Shown here: positions 1-7,977 of the stretch, piece after piece
Numbering within the stretch: the first letter of the stretch is position 1
Layout of the letters: each line of letters starts with the position of its first letter
NCBI RefSeq assembly: GCF_013459645.1
Contig: NZ_CP054861.1
Location: 5,444,001-5,508,000 of the forward strand
Origin: Martelella sp. NC20
Lineage (GTDB): Bacteria; Pseudomonadota; Alphaproteobacteria; Rhizobiales; Rhizobiaceae
Length of the DNA: 64,000 nucleotides
Direction: 5' to 3'
Translations under genes and position numbers: made by a program
The notes under the pieces: model-generated
Databases searched by the model: none
The model's input: only the letters and a program-made list of their open reading frames with translations
What the model was told of the DNA's origin: nothing

Positions 1-227
1 ACATATTTGCACGGCGACCTCTCAATCCACCCATTGATGTTCTTTGAAAGAGTTCCAATTTCAAGAATTGAACAAGAAATTGTAAGTAGTTCTAAAATAT
101 TATAAGACATTGCACTGCCTCTTTATTGGTTGAATGGAGCCGAAATTGGTACCAAATCTCCAGTTGACGCCCTAAAGATAATGAATTGTGCTTAGGCGTT
201 TGCCAAGCATTCAACGCGTAATTACTG

Positions 228-1400
228 CTATTCAAATGTGTGGGGCCAAGTCGCTGATCTAGCGTTTTTCACGCAGTCATCCAATCCGGAAATCAATTCA
301 TTGGTGTCCGCCCCCAATCGTGGCACACGGCCGAGCCGGCGACGGCCTCCATCGACCGTCACGGGATGGGCCGGCAAAGAAACGTTCCCCTTCTCAGTTT
401 CCACGGGAACCCGACGCAGCGCCGGGTGCGCTGCAAAACCGTCCATGCTGTTTACTTGAGCAAACGCGATTTTTTGCTCGGACAGAGCCCTGGTCAGATC
501 GTCCCGATTGAATCTCAGGACTTCGCGCCGAACAAGGCCGTCGGTTTCGACGCGATTTTTGACGCGTTCGTGATTACTGACAAAACGCGGATCGAAAACC
601 AATTCCGGTTGACCAAACACTTGTCCGCATAAGGCCTTCCACTCATGCTCAGATTGGATCGCCAACAAAATTTCTGCGCCATCCGCAGCTTCAAAGGTTC
701 CATAAGGTGCAATTAAAGGATGAGAAAGCCCGCTATTTTGGGTGGGAAGCCCAGCCTCATGGCTTAAAAGCGGTACCGTCAGCCATTCTGCCATAACGTC
801 GAACATCGACACCCGAATGTCACAGCCTTGCGCTGAGGACTTTCGCGCAATGATTGCTTCTAAAATCGCAGCATTTGCCGTCACAGCTGTCGCTATGTCG
901 ACAACTGAAATTCCAACTCTGGCAGACATCCCCGGCGGTCCAGACAAGGACGCCAGTCCGGACTCTGCCTGTATCAACAAGTCATAGGCCTTCCTATCTG
1001 CATATCCTTCGGCTTCGCCGTACCCGGAGATGGAACAACAGATCAATTGTGGGTACTCCGCCCGCAATCTGCTGATGGGGAAGCCCAATTTGTCTGCCGC
1101 ACCAGGGCGAAGGTTTTGAACAAACACATCGGCGCCCTTGATCAAAGCTTCACATGCATGTTGATCAGCTTTTTTATTCAGATCCAAAACCACGGATTTT
1201 TTTCCGCGATTGATCCAGACAAAATAACTGCTTTGACCCAGTGCGGCTCGGTCATACTTGCGCGCAAAATCTCCTTCTGGCCGCTCTATTTTGATCACCG
1301 TGGCGCCAGCATCCGCCAGCCTCGCGGTGCAAAGAGGAGCGGCAACTGCCTGCTCCATCGACACAACAACTAAGCCTTCAAGCGGTCGCAGGTTAGACAT
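228..1400 (-). CDS. CaiB/BaiF family (class III) CoA-transferase
   Basis: A 390-residue protein of normal length for class III CoA-transferases, which move CoA between acyl-CoA thioesters and carboxylic acids in the cytoplasm. The N-terminal motif PLEGLVVVSMEQAVAAP, the segment KIERPEGDFAR and the stretch around D140 (RKAYDLLIQAESGL) match the family; D140 is in the position of the catalytic aspartate. The ATG at 1400 follows a good AGGGGG-type ribosome site. It is transcribed away from the MmgE/PrpD gene at 1584 and shares a short intergenic region with it, which suggests a common pathway for a CoA-activated acid. The substrate cannot be told from sequence. Base composition is AT-richer than the conjugative backbone, so the block was probably acquired separately. 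Confidence 0.88.
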   Translation of the reverse strand: MSNLRPLEGLVVVSMEQAVAAPLCTARLADAGATVIKIERPEGDFARKYDRAALGQSSYFVWINRGKKSVVLDLNKKADQHACEALIKGADVFVQNLRPGAADKLGFPISRLRAEYPQLICCSISGYGEAEGYADRKAYDLLIQAESGLASLSGPPGMSARVGISVVDIATAVTANAAILEAIIARKSSAQGCDIRVSMFDVMAEWLTVPLLSHEAGLPTQNSGLSHPLIAPYGTFEAADGAEILLAIQSEHEWKALCGQVFGQPELVFDPRFVSNHERVKNRVETDGLVRREVLRFNRDDLTRALSEQKIAFAQVNSMDGFAAHPALRRVPVETEKGNVSLPAHPVTVDGGRRRLGRVPRLGADTNELISGLDDCVKNARSATWPHTFE

Positions 1401-1583
1401 TTTTCCCCCTCGGCTTGCCTCAGTCCCGAGAAGGGCAGGCTCGCCCTACTGGCTTTACCTAGTTTTCACGGTCAATCCGATTTTTGTAAACGCATAACTG
1501 GTATCGCAATACGCGCAGTGGCCAAATTTTTTTGGCCGTTCACAGTGTCTGTATGTTAGATTTCATATGTGGGGTTTTCTACC
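1401..1583. promoter_or_regulatory. Divergent control region with inverted repeat
   Basis: This segment separates the divergent CoA-transferase and MmgE/PrpD genes. It contains a perfect inverted repeat GGCCAAA-TTTT-TTTGGCC at 1520-1537, which could be an operator. No regulator gene lies next to it. A function is inferred only from position and symmetry. Confidence 0.4.
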
Positions 1584-2963
1584 ATGCGCGACATGACTTT
1601 GGCCCAGCAGTACGCGACTTTCGCAACTAGCCTTGAATTCGGTGCCCTAAGTGATGATGTCGTCGAAATGGCGAAAACGTGCTTGAAAGATTCCATTGCC
1701 CACGCGTTGGCTAGCCTTCAACGCCCCGAGGCAGTCGCAGCGCGCGCTACATTTTTGGAGGTGCATGATCGGGGCACTGCATGTGTGTGGGGAACCGATA
1801 TTCGCACATCTTCTGCGACGGCAGCCTATTTGAATGCGCTCACGTGCTCATGTACGATCCAGAATGATACACTCGTTGTCAGCAATTCCCATCCCGGCAT
1901 GAGCGTGATCCCCACAATCTTTGCGCTTTCCGAAGAGTCTGATTGCAGCGGGCGCGATCTAATTGTGGCTTTGGTCGCAGGCTATGAAATAATCGCGCAC
2001 TTCGGGAAGATTCTCGTATCACCAGACTTTGCAAAATGTTTCAGAGCGACCAGCCACGTCGGCCCAATTGGAGCAGCTGCGGCCGCCTCCAGAATACTCA
2101 AGCTTACGCCATCGCAAACGACGTGCGCGATTTCATTGAACGCCAATACCATGAGTGGCTTTAACGCTTGGGCTGCAGAGGGGACCAATGATCTGGTGTT
2201 CCATAGTGCCCCCATGGCACGCAATGCCATTGAAGCCGCAAAACTGGTCGCTCATGACCTAAAGATGGCGGAACAAATATTCGAAAGTCCCAGTGGTGTA
2301 TTTTCTGCTTTTAGGGTGCACTTCGATGCGAAAAATGTGATTGACGAATTGTCAGAGCTAAAAGGGATGAGCGAGGTCATATTCAAGCCCGCGCCCACTT
2401 GCGTATTCACCCAAGGCGCTTGCTTACTTAGCGACGAGTTGGCCCAAAAATACGGCGCCATATCCCCGGAAGAAATTGTCTGCGGAGAGGTGCGTGTAAC
2501 AAACGCGGCTCAACGTTATCCAGGATGTGATAATCCATCGCGATTCATGACCCAATTCGACGCTCAACTCTCCATTCAGTTTAGCACTATAGCCATTTTG
2601 GCAGCAGGCGGTCTTAGATATGCCCCGTGGGACAATTGGTCTGATCCAACACTTCAGGCAGCCGCATCAAGGATAGAATTGGTGTCCGACGACAAACTGT
2701 CTGACAAATATCCCGAAACCAACGGCAGCATAGTCAAGATCCAATTGTCCGATGGTAGACTTCTCGAAGCTGAGCTGCCAAATTTCGCTTCCATGACCGC
2801 GGAAGCCATTCAAGATCGCTTTATGCTCAACGCGTCACAGATTCTTGGAAGCGACAACGCTTCCAGGCTATCTGATCTGATTGCGAACCTGGATCGACCC
2901 GAAGCCACTATACGCGATTTGGCTGCTTCGCTTGCACCGTCCAGCCATGCGCGGGCCAGCTGA
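1584..2963 (+). CDS. MmgE/PrpD family protein
   Basis: About 459 residues, typical for MmgE/PrpD. This family includes 2-methylcitrate dehydratase and cis-aconitate decarboxylase, i.e. lyases of tricarboxylic or hydroxy acids. Recognisable elements are the N-terminal helical region (KTCLKDSIAHALASLQ), the SHPGMSVIPTIFALSE segment and the LVAGYEIIAHFGK segment. I chose the ATG at 1584 because GTGGGG lies about ten bases upstream; the ATG at 1593 is also possible. The stop overlaps the start of the next gene (TGATG), so the two are probably translationally coupled. With the divergent CoA-transferase it suggests catabolism of a branched or tricarboxylic acid, but the exact reaction is unknown. 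Confidence 0.85.
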   Translation: MRDMTLAQQYATFATSLEFGALSDDVVEMAKTCLKDSIAHALASLQRPEAVAARATFLEVHDRGTACVWGTDIRTSSATAAYLNALTCSCTIQNDTLVVSNSHPGMSVIPTIFALSEESDCSGRDLIVALVAGYEIIAHFGKILVSPDFAKCFRATSHVGPIGAAAAASRILKLTPSQTTCAISLNANTMSGFNAWAAEGTNDLVFHSAPMARNAIEAAKLVAHDLKMAEQIFESPSGVFSAFRVHFDAKNVIDELSELKGMSEVIFKPAPTCVFTQGACLLSDELAQKYGAISPEEIVCGEVRVTNAAQRYPGCDNPSRFMTQFDAQLSIQFSTIAILAAGGLRYAPWDNWSDPTLQAAASRIELVSDDKLSDKYPETNGSIVKIQLSDGRLLEAELPNFASMTAEAIQDRFMLNASQILGSDNASRLSDLIANLDRPEATIRDLAASLAPSSHARAS

Positions 2964-3442
2964 TGAAGCAGGACATGGAAAGCAGGGCAAGCAACGTGTT
3001 CAGGCAGAGCTCAAAGCGTCACAAAATTGCGGTCATCGACGGACCAAACGTGTCGAATTTGAAGCATCGAAGCAACAATATGTACGGTCCAAGCATGTCA
3101 GCGGAAACGCTGCATGAAATGGTTCGGCAATGGTCGGTTGCTCTTGAGATCGATGTCGAAATCTTCATGTCGAATTACGAAGGCGCGATTTTGGAGTTCA
3201 TTCACGACGCCTCGCAAAGGGTGGATGGCATCATTATCAACCCAGCGGGGTTGACGGCTCAAAGTATAGGTGTTCCTCACGCGTTACACGACACCGGTTT
3301 GCCTGTGGTCGAAGTTCATTTTGCAAATGTTGCCGCGAGTGCTGACAGAGGTGGCTCGGTTTGTCTGAATAGTTTCGAGCGTTTTGCTAAGTGGATTTCC
3401 GCCTCGATTATGCTGCCACCATCATCGGTGTCAGCGCGTTGA
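2963..3442 (+). CDS. Type II 3-dehydroquinate dehydratase-like protein, divergent
   Basis: A 159-residue protein with the flavodoxin-like dehydroquinase II pattern: DGPNVSNL near residue 27, Tyr41 in NNMYG, SNYEG at 70-74, INPAG near 92, and VEVH with His119. Tyr41 and His119 match the catalytic pair. Several usually conserved residues are changed: SNHEG reads SNYEG, the THTS segment reads TAQS, and the FRHHS substrate-binding motif reads ADRGGS. It may therefore act on a related cyclic hydroxy acid rather than in the shikimate pathway, which fits its coupling to MmgE/PrpD. The last residues run up to the junction with the reverse-strand hipA fragment, so the C-terminus may be partly substituted by foreign sequence. 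Confidence 0.7.
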   Translation: MKQDMESRASNVFRQSSKRHKIAVIDGPNVSNLKHRSNNMYGPSMSAETLHEMVRQWSVALEIDVEIFMSNYEGAILEFIHDASQRVDGIIINPAGLTAQSIGVPHALHDTGLPVVEVHFANVAASADRGGSVCLNSFERFAKWISASIMLPPSSVSAR

Positions 3443-4431
3443 AGTAGGCCTGAACCGCCCGCGCCGGCGAGCGCCTGCATCTCGTCGGCGGAAATCTCCC
3501 TGCCCTGCTCATAGGCCCGCGCGATGGCGGTGATCGCCTGCAGCTCTACCACACGCGGCACGGCGTCGGCCGATGCACCCCGGATGATCTTTCCAGCATC
3601 ATCGAGAAATCGCAGCGCGCCCTGCCGACAGGTGTCATCGGCCAGCGTCAGATATTCGAATTCAGAAAGGCCATTGCCATAGGCGCGTTCGAGAAGCCTG
3701 CGGCCCCAGCTATCCGGCGCGGCGTCGGAGAATACAAGCGTCTCGCGCTCGAACTGCGTGGCCGCGCGCAGCTCTCTGAGCAGCTTCTCTCGCGGCTCGC
3801 CGCCCAGCGCGCCGAAGGCGACCAGGAGCGGGCCGGCAATCACCGACGTATCGCGTTGCGCGACGCGTGCTGCGTCAGGATCCAATGCGTCGAGCTTTTC
3901 ACTCGTCGCACGGTCGCACAGCGCCCAGGCCGCGGCCTGGGCTCGTGGCCGAAAGGCCGCGTCGCCGTCCAGTCCGGGACTTTCGAGCGCCGTCAACAAG
4001 ACTGGGGTGATGCGTGCATCGTCCTGCTTCGCCAACGCAGACAAGGCGGCACAAGCGACGAACGGATCGGCAGAGTGCGCGCTAGCCGCGTCAAGGAGAG
4101 CATCGATGGCGCTGACCGGCAGTCCTTCGAATGCTCCAAGGGCCTGCGCTGCTGACCGAGCGACGCTGAACCGCGACCACGCACCTCCCATCGACAAATG
4201 GCTGCCGAAATTTCGTGTATCGGCAAGCAATTCAATCAAGGAGTCGATGGCCTCTGGCCAACGGTGTTCCTCCATGAGATGCGCAAAGGCCAGTCGCATA
4301 TCTGCACTGTCGTCGCCGGCGACCGAAATCAGATGCTTTCGCTCATGGGGCGTCGCGTCGGGCACGAGCGCGCGAAGTGCTTCTCGACGAACATCATAGC
4401 GCTTGTGCGCCAGGGCCTTTCGCAAAGACAT
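3316..4431 (-). pseudogene. HEAT-repeat remnant fused in frame to a hipA fragment
   Basis: The open frame codes for 371 residues. Residues 1 to about 230 are alpha-helical, alanine/leucine-rich repeats of HEAT type (for example SLRKALAHKRYDVRREALRAL, then VARSAAQALGAFEGLP). About 100 residues of HipA-like sequence follow, then about 40 residues read from the antisense of the dehydroquinase-like gene. The HEAT frame stays open upstream of the ATG, with a further repeat-like stretch at roughly 4432-4470, so the repeats belonged to a longer protein. That protein was probably the C-terminal part of a large defence ATPase whose nuclease-like N-terminus survives at 4394-4819. Such a chimera is unlikely to be functional, although it could still be translated. 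Confidence 0.6.
3448..3735 (-). pseudogene. hipA fragment (middle part only)
   Basis: On the minus strand this stretch encodes SDAAPDSWGRRLLERAYG through ISADEMQALAGAGGSG, closely resembling the middle of the hipA gene at 18895-19776. The start of HipA and its whole kinase core are missing. By eye the two copies differ at roughly one base in five or six, so this comes from a related hipA rather than a recent copy. It is fused in frame to the HEAT-like remnant upstream and ends abruptly beside the dehydroquinase-like gene. Confidence 0.75.
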
Positions 4432-4819
4432 GCGCAGGTCGACGCCATTCGCAATCTGTAACGCCTGGATCGCCGCCTGACCACGGCGATCCGGAGCGGC
4501 TCTTCGCCTGCAAGATCAGATCGAGACGCTCGCCTTCCGCCGTCAGCCCCAACGAGGCGGTCGATGGATCTATGACGGCGGCTTCGAGATCCTCATCGGA
4601 GCGCGGTTCGATGACGACTTCACCAGTCGCGCCTTTGGCCAGCAGAAGGTCAAGCGCCACCCAGACGGTGACCTCGATTTGATACTCGTAGCCGGCGTAG
4701 CCGGGATTGCCTGAGCTGACCCTCGATCGCGCCGGAGGCCCCCCGCTGGCAGCGGTGCGACGCTTGCGGGGCGGACTAGACTTGCCGCTCTTCAGTTTGG
4801 CCGTCGTCTTACCCGCCAC
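4394..4819 (-). pseudogene. N-terminal nuclease-like remnant (DUF4297/Cap4-like), truncated
   Basis: A 141-residue frame with a basic N-terminal tail, then YEYQIEVTVWVALDLLL, an acidic stretch around SDEDLEAAV, and a strand with LDLILQAKSRSG. The order E/D ... D ... QxK is the pattern of PD-(D/E)XK nuclease domains found at the N-terminus of some defence ATPases. After QAKSRSG the frame runs into sequence whose other frame encodes HEAT repeats, so the central ATPase is missing: a deletion joins the N- and C-terminal ends near 4440-4480. The start overlaps the end of the upstream gene by 11 bp, showing an original two-gene operon. The family name is tentative. Confidence 0.5.
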
Positions 4820-5690
4820 GGCCGGTTCCTTTCAGAACCATCCGCACGAACGCAAACATGCGCATGAACAGATAATCGATCTGGTCTGGCGAGGTCAGCG
4901 CCTCCTGCGTGACCTCCGAATGGCGGATGCGGAAGCTGTTGCCAATGGTGGTCAGTTCGACCGCTTCGCGTGCCAGCAGTTGGCGGAAGGCCGAGTTCGG
5001 CGCGGCAACGCGATCCAGCAGCGCATCCGCCTGGACGCGTTTGTTCGCCCCCGGCTCAAGCGTTTTCAGCCGCTCAAATGCGTCCCAGAGTTTCTCAAGC
5101 GAGTCCTGCCGATCCTCCGGCTTTGGCGACACGAAGCGTCGCCGTGCGGCCTCGAGCAGGCGATCCGTCTCGCCATCTCCGGTTTGGAAAAGCGTCCATC
5201 CGATCGCTTCGGCCAGCGGCGCCGGGAGAAGACGCCGAGCCTGCCCCTCGGACGTAAGCTCAAACGCGAGCGCATTGCGACTGAACAGCATGTTCACATC
5301 TGCAACGAACCGCTCAAGGCCCGCCGCGCGGTCCCAACTGAGGTGGTAGTGCCGAAAGAACGAGTGAAAAGACCCTTGAACGGGCTGCCCCACAGCGCCG
5401 GCGCAAAATTCCAAAAGGTCGAGAATAACAGGCGTGACCGGGACTTCGCTCGGCGAAAGCGGCCATTCCACCCAGGGCACTTCCGCTGCCAGTACCCGGC
5501 GGAAAGATTGCTCGTCACACCCACACGGGCCGTTCCCATCTGGGCATTGCTCGGGAAAACGCAATCCGAATGAACCGTCTCCGATCCGGGTCTGGATCAG
5601 GCTGTAGAGCCCGGCCCACAAACGCTCGTCGATGACATCGATCGTCGGCGGCCGCGTTCCGTATTCCCGGTCAGTAAAATAGGTAGACAT
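4809..5690 (-). CDS. Hypothetical protein, possibly AbiJ/HEPN-like
   Basis: A complete 293-residue soluble protein. It begins with STYFTDREYGTRPPTIDVID, has an internal Cys-rich patch (CPDGNGPCGCDE), and ends with a helical region containing GNSFRIRHSEVTQEAL and YLFMRMFAFVRMVLKG. The C-terminal layout recalls abortive-infection (AbiJ) and HEPN-type proteins, but I cannot identify the family with confidence. It overlaps and precedes the truncated nuclease-like gene in an apparent operon, so it was probably the partner of a large ATPase in a defence system that is now broken. A weak ribosome site precedes the ATG at 5690. Confidence 0.55.
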   Translation of the reverse strand: MSTYFTDREYGTRPPTIDVIDERLWAGLYSLIQTRIGDGSFGLRFPEQCPDGNGPCGCDEQSFRRVLAAEVPWVEWPLSPSEVPVTPVILDLLEFCAGAVGQPVQGSFHSFFRHYHLSWDRAAGLERFVADVNMLFSRNALAFELTSEGQARRLLPAPLAEAIGWTLFQTGDGETDRLLEAARRRFVSPKPEDRQDSLEKLWDAFERLKTLEPGANKRVQADALLDRVAAPNSAFRQLLAREAVELTTIGNSFRIRHSEVTQEALTSPDQIDYLFMRMFAFVRMVLKGTGRGG

Positions 5691-5719
5691 CTTTTTTGGC
5701 CGCCCCCCGTCTTATCTGC

Positions 5720-6232
5720 TCATCTGAAGAGCTGCTCTATGTCGGCCATCGGTCGAAACAGCTTCATCGGCTGATCTGGAAACGGCAGAAAACTCTCACG
5801 CTCGTAAAAGGCACGGGCGCCATCGTCCTTCGCGTCGACAATCACAGCGAACGAAGCAACCTCGCTGCGGACCGCCCGATGAAGTGCGTCCGCCAAAAGA
5901 AAGCGGCCGTAGCCTTTCCCTTGATGGCGGTGATCGACAGCGAGCCGGCCGAGCAACGTCGCCGGCACGAGCGGGTAGCGCGGCAGTTTCTTGATCGTCT
6001 TGTCGGGCAGCTCACCAAGCTGCAGGGCGGTCGACGACAGAGTATAATAGCCCGCGAGCACACCATCCGGCAGGATGAGGACGAACGGAGCCGCCATCTT
6101 CTTGCGGGCGTCCTGACTAGCCTGAACACGAATGTACCGGTCTAGCGCTTCGACTCCGCTGTCAAAGACGGAACGATCATGCTGCGCCGAAAGCGGTTCG
6201 ACGCGCAGGCCTTCCCAAGCAGTCGCGGTCAC
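5720..6232 (-). CDS. tacT: GNAT acetyltransferase toxin (TacT type)
   Basis: A 170-residue GNAT-fold acetyltransferase. The acetyl-CoA binding motif A is clear (LGRLAVDHRHQGKGYGRFLL), followed by AFYERESFLPFPDQPMKLF. TacT-type toxins acetylate the amino group of charged tRNAs and stop translation. The start is a GTG at 6232, three bases after the stop of the DUF1778 antitoxin gene, the standard antitoxin-toxin order. Length and context fit the TacAT family well. The exact tRNA target is not predictable from sequence. Confidence 0.88.
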   Translation of the reverse strand: MTATAWEGLRVEPLSAQHDRSVFDSGVEALDRYIRVQASQDARKKMAAPFVLILPDGVLAGYYTLSSTALQLGELPDKTIKKLPRYPLVPATLLGRLAVDHRHQGKGYGRFLLADALHRAVRSEVASFAVIVDAKDDGARAFYERESFLPFPDQPMKLFRPMADIEQLFR

Positions 6233-6235
6233 GCC

Positions 6236-6538
6236 TCAGACGCCGGTCGCTTGGCGATAACGGCGCACGGTCTCGCGCAGCCGGTCATTCGCCGGCTGCG
6301 GCTTGAGCAGCGCATCCACGAAGGCCTCGCTGTCACGCACCGACAGATCAAGACGCTGATGCTCCTCGATCGCGCGCAGCGCCGCATCCTGGACGCTGGT
6401 CAGCACGAAGTCGGTCACCGTCCGGCCCTGCAGGGCGGCCGCGCGCTCAATAAGGTTCTTCTGGTCGGCCGTGACCCGCGTCTCAAGACGCTCGCCACGA
6501 ACCCGACTGCGAGGGTTATGGGTCGCAGGTTCGACCAT
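6236..6538 (-). CDS. tacA: DUF1778 ribbon-helix-helix antitoxin (TacA type)
   Basis: A 100-residue DUF1778 protein. Residues about 17-65 form the ribbon-helix-helix DNA-binding part (ERLETRVTADQKNLIERAAA and TVTDFVLTSVQDAAL); the C-terminal tail is the part that neutralises the partner acetyltransferase. An AGGAG ribosome site lies seven bases before the ATG at 6538. It is the first gene of the tacAT operon and probably represses its own promoter at the palindrome 6571-6583. Confidence 0.9.
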   Translation of the reverse strand: MVEPATHNPRSRVRGERLETRVTADQKNLIERAAALQGRTVTDFVLTSVQDAALRAIEEHQRLDLSVRDSEAFVDALLKPQPANDRLRETVRRYRQATGV

Positions 6539-6593
6539 TACTGTGCTCCTTTAGAGTTTAGATAAATGTACGGCCAATGGCCGGAAAAATCAA
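6539..6593 (-). promoter_or_regulatory. tacAT promoter with operator palindrome
   Basis: On the minus strand a -35 box TTGATT (6588-6593) and a -10 box TACATT (6565-6570) are separated by exactly 17 bases. The spacer holds the near-perfect palindrome CGGCCA-T-TGGCCG (6571-6583). A repressor bound there would block RNA polymerase, as expected for autoregulation by the RHH antitoxin. The remaining stretch to 6884 shows nothing else I can support. Confidence 0.65.
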
Positions 6594-6884
6594 GGGGCGG
6601 AGCGCCAGAGCGCCGCACGCGCGATCACCCCGCAGAACTACCCTGAAGCTCTCTCGTCGGGCTGGCACCCGTCAAATAACTCGATGCGACCAATTATCTG
6701 AGTGCTCGATGTGACGCTCGCCGAACCCTCGATCTGGTCCGACACCCGCGCAACGAAGAATCGCATCGCTTCACCTCGGACAATCTCTTCCGGCTGCCTC
6801 GGAAAATTGTTTCTGCTAATTGAAGCGGGGCAAAGCTGATTTCGTATTGCGACATCCCACCGACAACAACATTGGAATGAGCCT

Positions 6885-7664
6885 TTGGATAGTAGCGCGA
6901 TAATCGAGAATGCAATCAGCACTCTCGCAAACACGATGAGAATCTACGTCGAAGCGCATATGCGCTTTGGCGAACTGTTCAAAATCGATCCCGAAGAAGC
7001 GATCGACAATGTTGATCGCGCCTTCGAGATGAAACTGGAGGCCTTTCATACGCTTTATGACGTATCAAGGAGGTTCTTTTCCTATTTCGACCATGGGGAT
7101 ACCGTTTTGATCATCGCGGTGCGAAATGCGATCCATCATCGCGATCATCCACTTTTCCGAAGCCTTCAGCGACGCCTGCACCTCGATGAAGGCGGAGTGG
7201 AACGCTGGCTGGGCGCGTCGCTCCTGGTGGCAAGTCACCTCACGCTTCACGGTGCTCCAATCCGAATGTCACACCATGTAAGACTGGACGATTTGGACGC
7301 GCGTCTCGATCCTTCACGCGCATCGCCATATCTCGACACCTCACTGGGCGGCATAAAGGCCGCCGATCGCTTCACTTTGGTCAATACTCATCTGAGACTT
7401 CCGGTGATCCGCAAGTTCCGTTCCGAGCACCGATATTCGGAAGACCAGACTTACCTTGATCTGATGCCGATCTTCGTCTCGGCTGTCAGCAAGGTTTTCA
7501 AGGCGATGAAGGCCGCCGACATCAACTTCAATGGGTTCGACGCACAGGCTTACCTGGCGCCTTTTACATCAGAATTCGAAATTGATCTCGGCAGTCTAAA
7601 CTTCGAGCAATTGCGCGTGCGCGGCTGGGGCCCACTCGATCTCATTCCTACTCTCATCAGCTAA
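6885..7664 (+). CDS. Hypothetical protein with HEPN-type RNase motif
   Basis: About 259 residues if the TTG at 6885 is used; the next in-frame ATG is at 6936. The N-terminal third is helical and contains R80-N-A-I-H-H85, a fit to the R-polar-x(3-5)-H motif of HEPN ribonucleases. The remainder (RLHLDEGGVERWLGASLLVASH and a C-terminal helical part) is not recognised. No antitoxin gene is adjacent. The neighbourhood (TA pair on one side, STAND-type ATPase on the other) is a defence island, so an abortive-infection or RNase role is possible but inferred. Confidence 0.55.
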   Translation: MDSSAIIENAISTLANTMRIYVEAHMRFGELFKIDPEEAIDNVDRAFEMKLEAFHTLYDVSRRFFSYFDHGDTVLIIAVRNAIHHRDHPLFRSLQRRLHLDEGGVERWLGASLLVASHLTLHGAPIRMSHHVRLDDLDARLDPSRASPYLDTSLGGIKAADRFTLVNTHLRLPVIRKFRSEHRYSEDQTYLDLMPIFVSAVSKVFKAMKAADINFNGFDAQAYLAPFTSEFEIDLGSLNFEQLRVRGWGPLDLIPTLIS

Positions 7665-7977
7665 AATCGAGCGCCGGATTAGCTCACCGGTAATCAGCAG
7701 CATCCGCTCCGAGGCGACATATCCCAGTGGTGACGCTTTCACCGAACCTAGAGCGGAACCCGACCTGATTGAATTGGGAGGGATTCCAGATATGGCGTTA
7801 CGAGTACGGCGCTGAAGGGGACCTGTGAGTTACATTCTCCAGAACGAGGTACTGGCCCCAAGCTAGAATACGGCAAACGGGTCAGCGGCACTAGAAGCAT
7901 CGTGCCGCTCGGTTGTTCTTCTCTTGTTCTCATGTGCATGATAGTAAGATGTTACCTCGCATCCCAAATGGAATAAG
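7665..7977. other. Intergenic region before the STAND-type gene
   Basis: About 310 bp without a supportable gene. Short GGAATAA sits just before the ATG at 7978 as a possible ribosome site. I see no convincing promoter boxes, repeats or RNA genes. Confidence 0.4.

Noticed and set aside
6638..6934. Minus-strand frame of 98 codons before the HEPN-like gene
   Set aside because: No recognisable domain and no good ribosome site, and it overlaps the start of a better gene on the plus strand.
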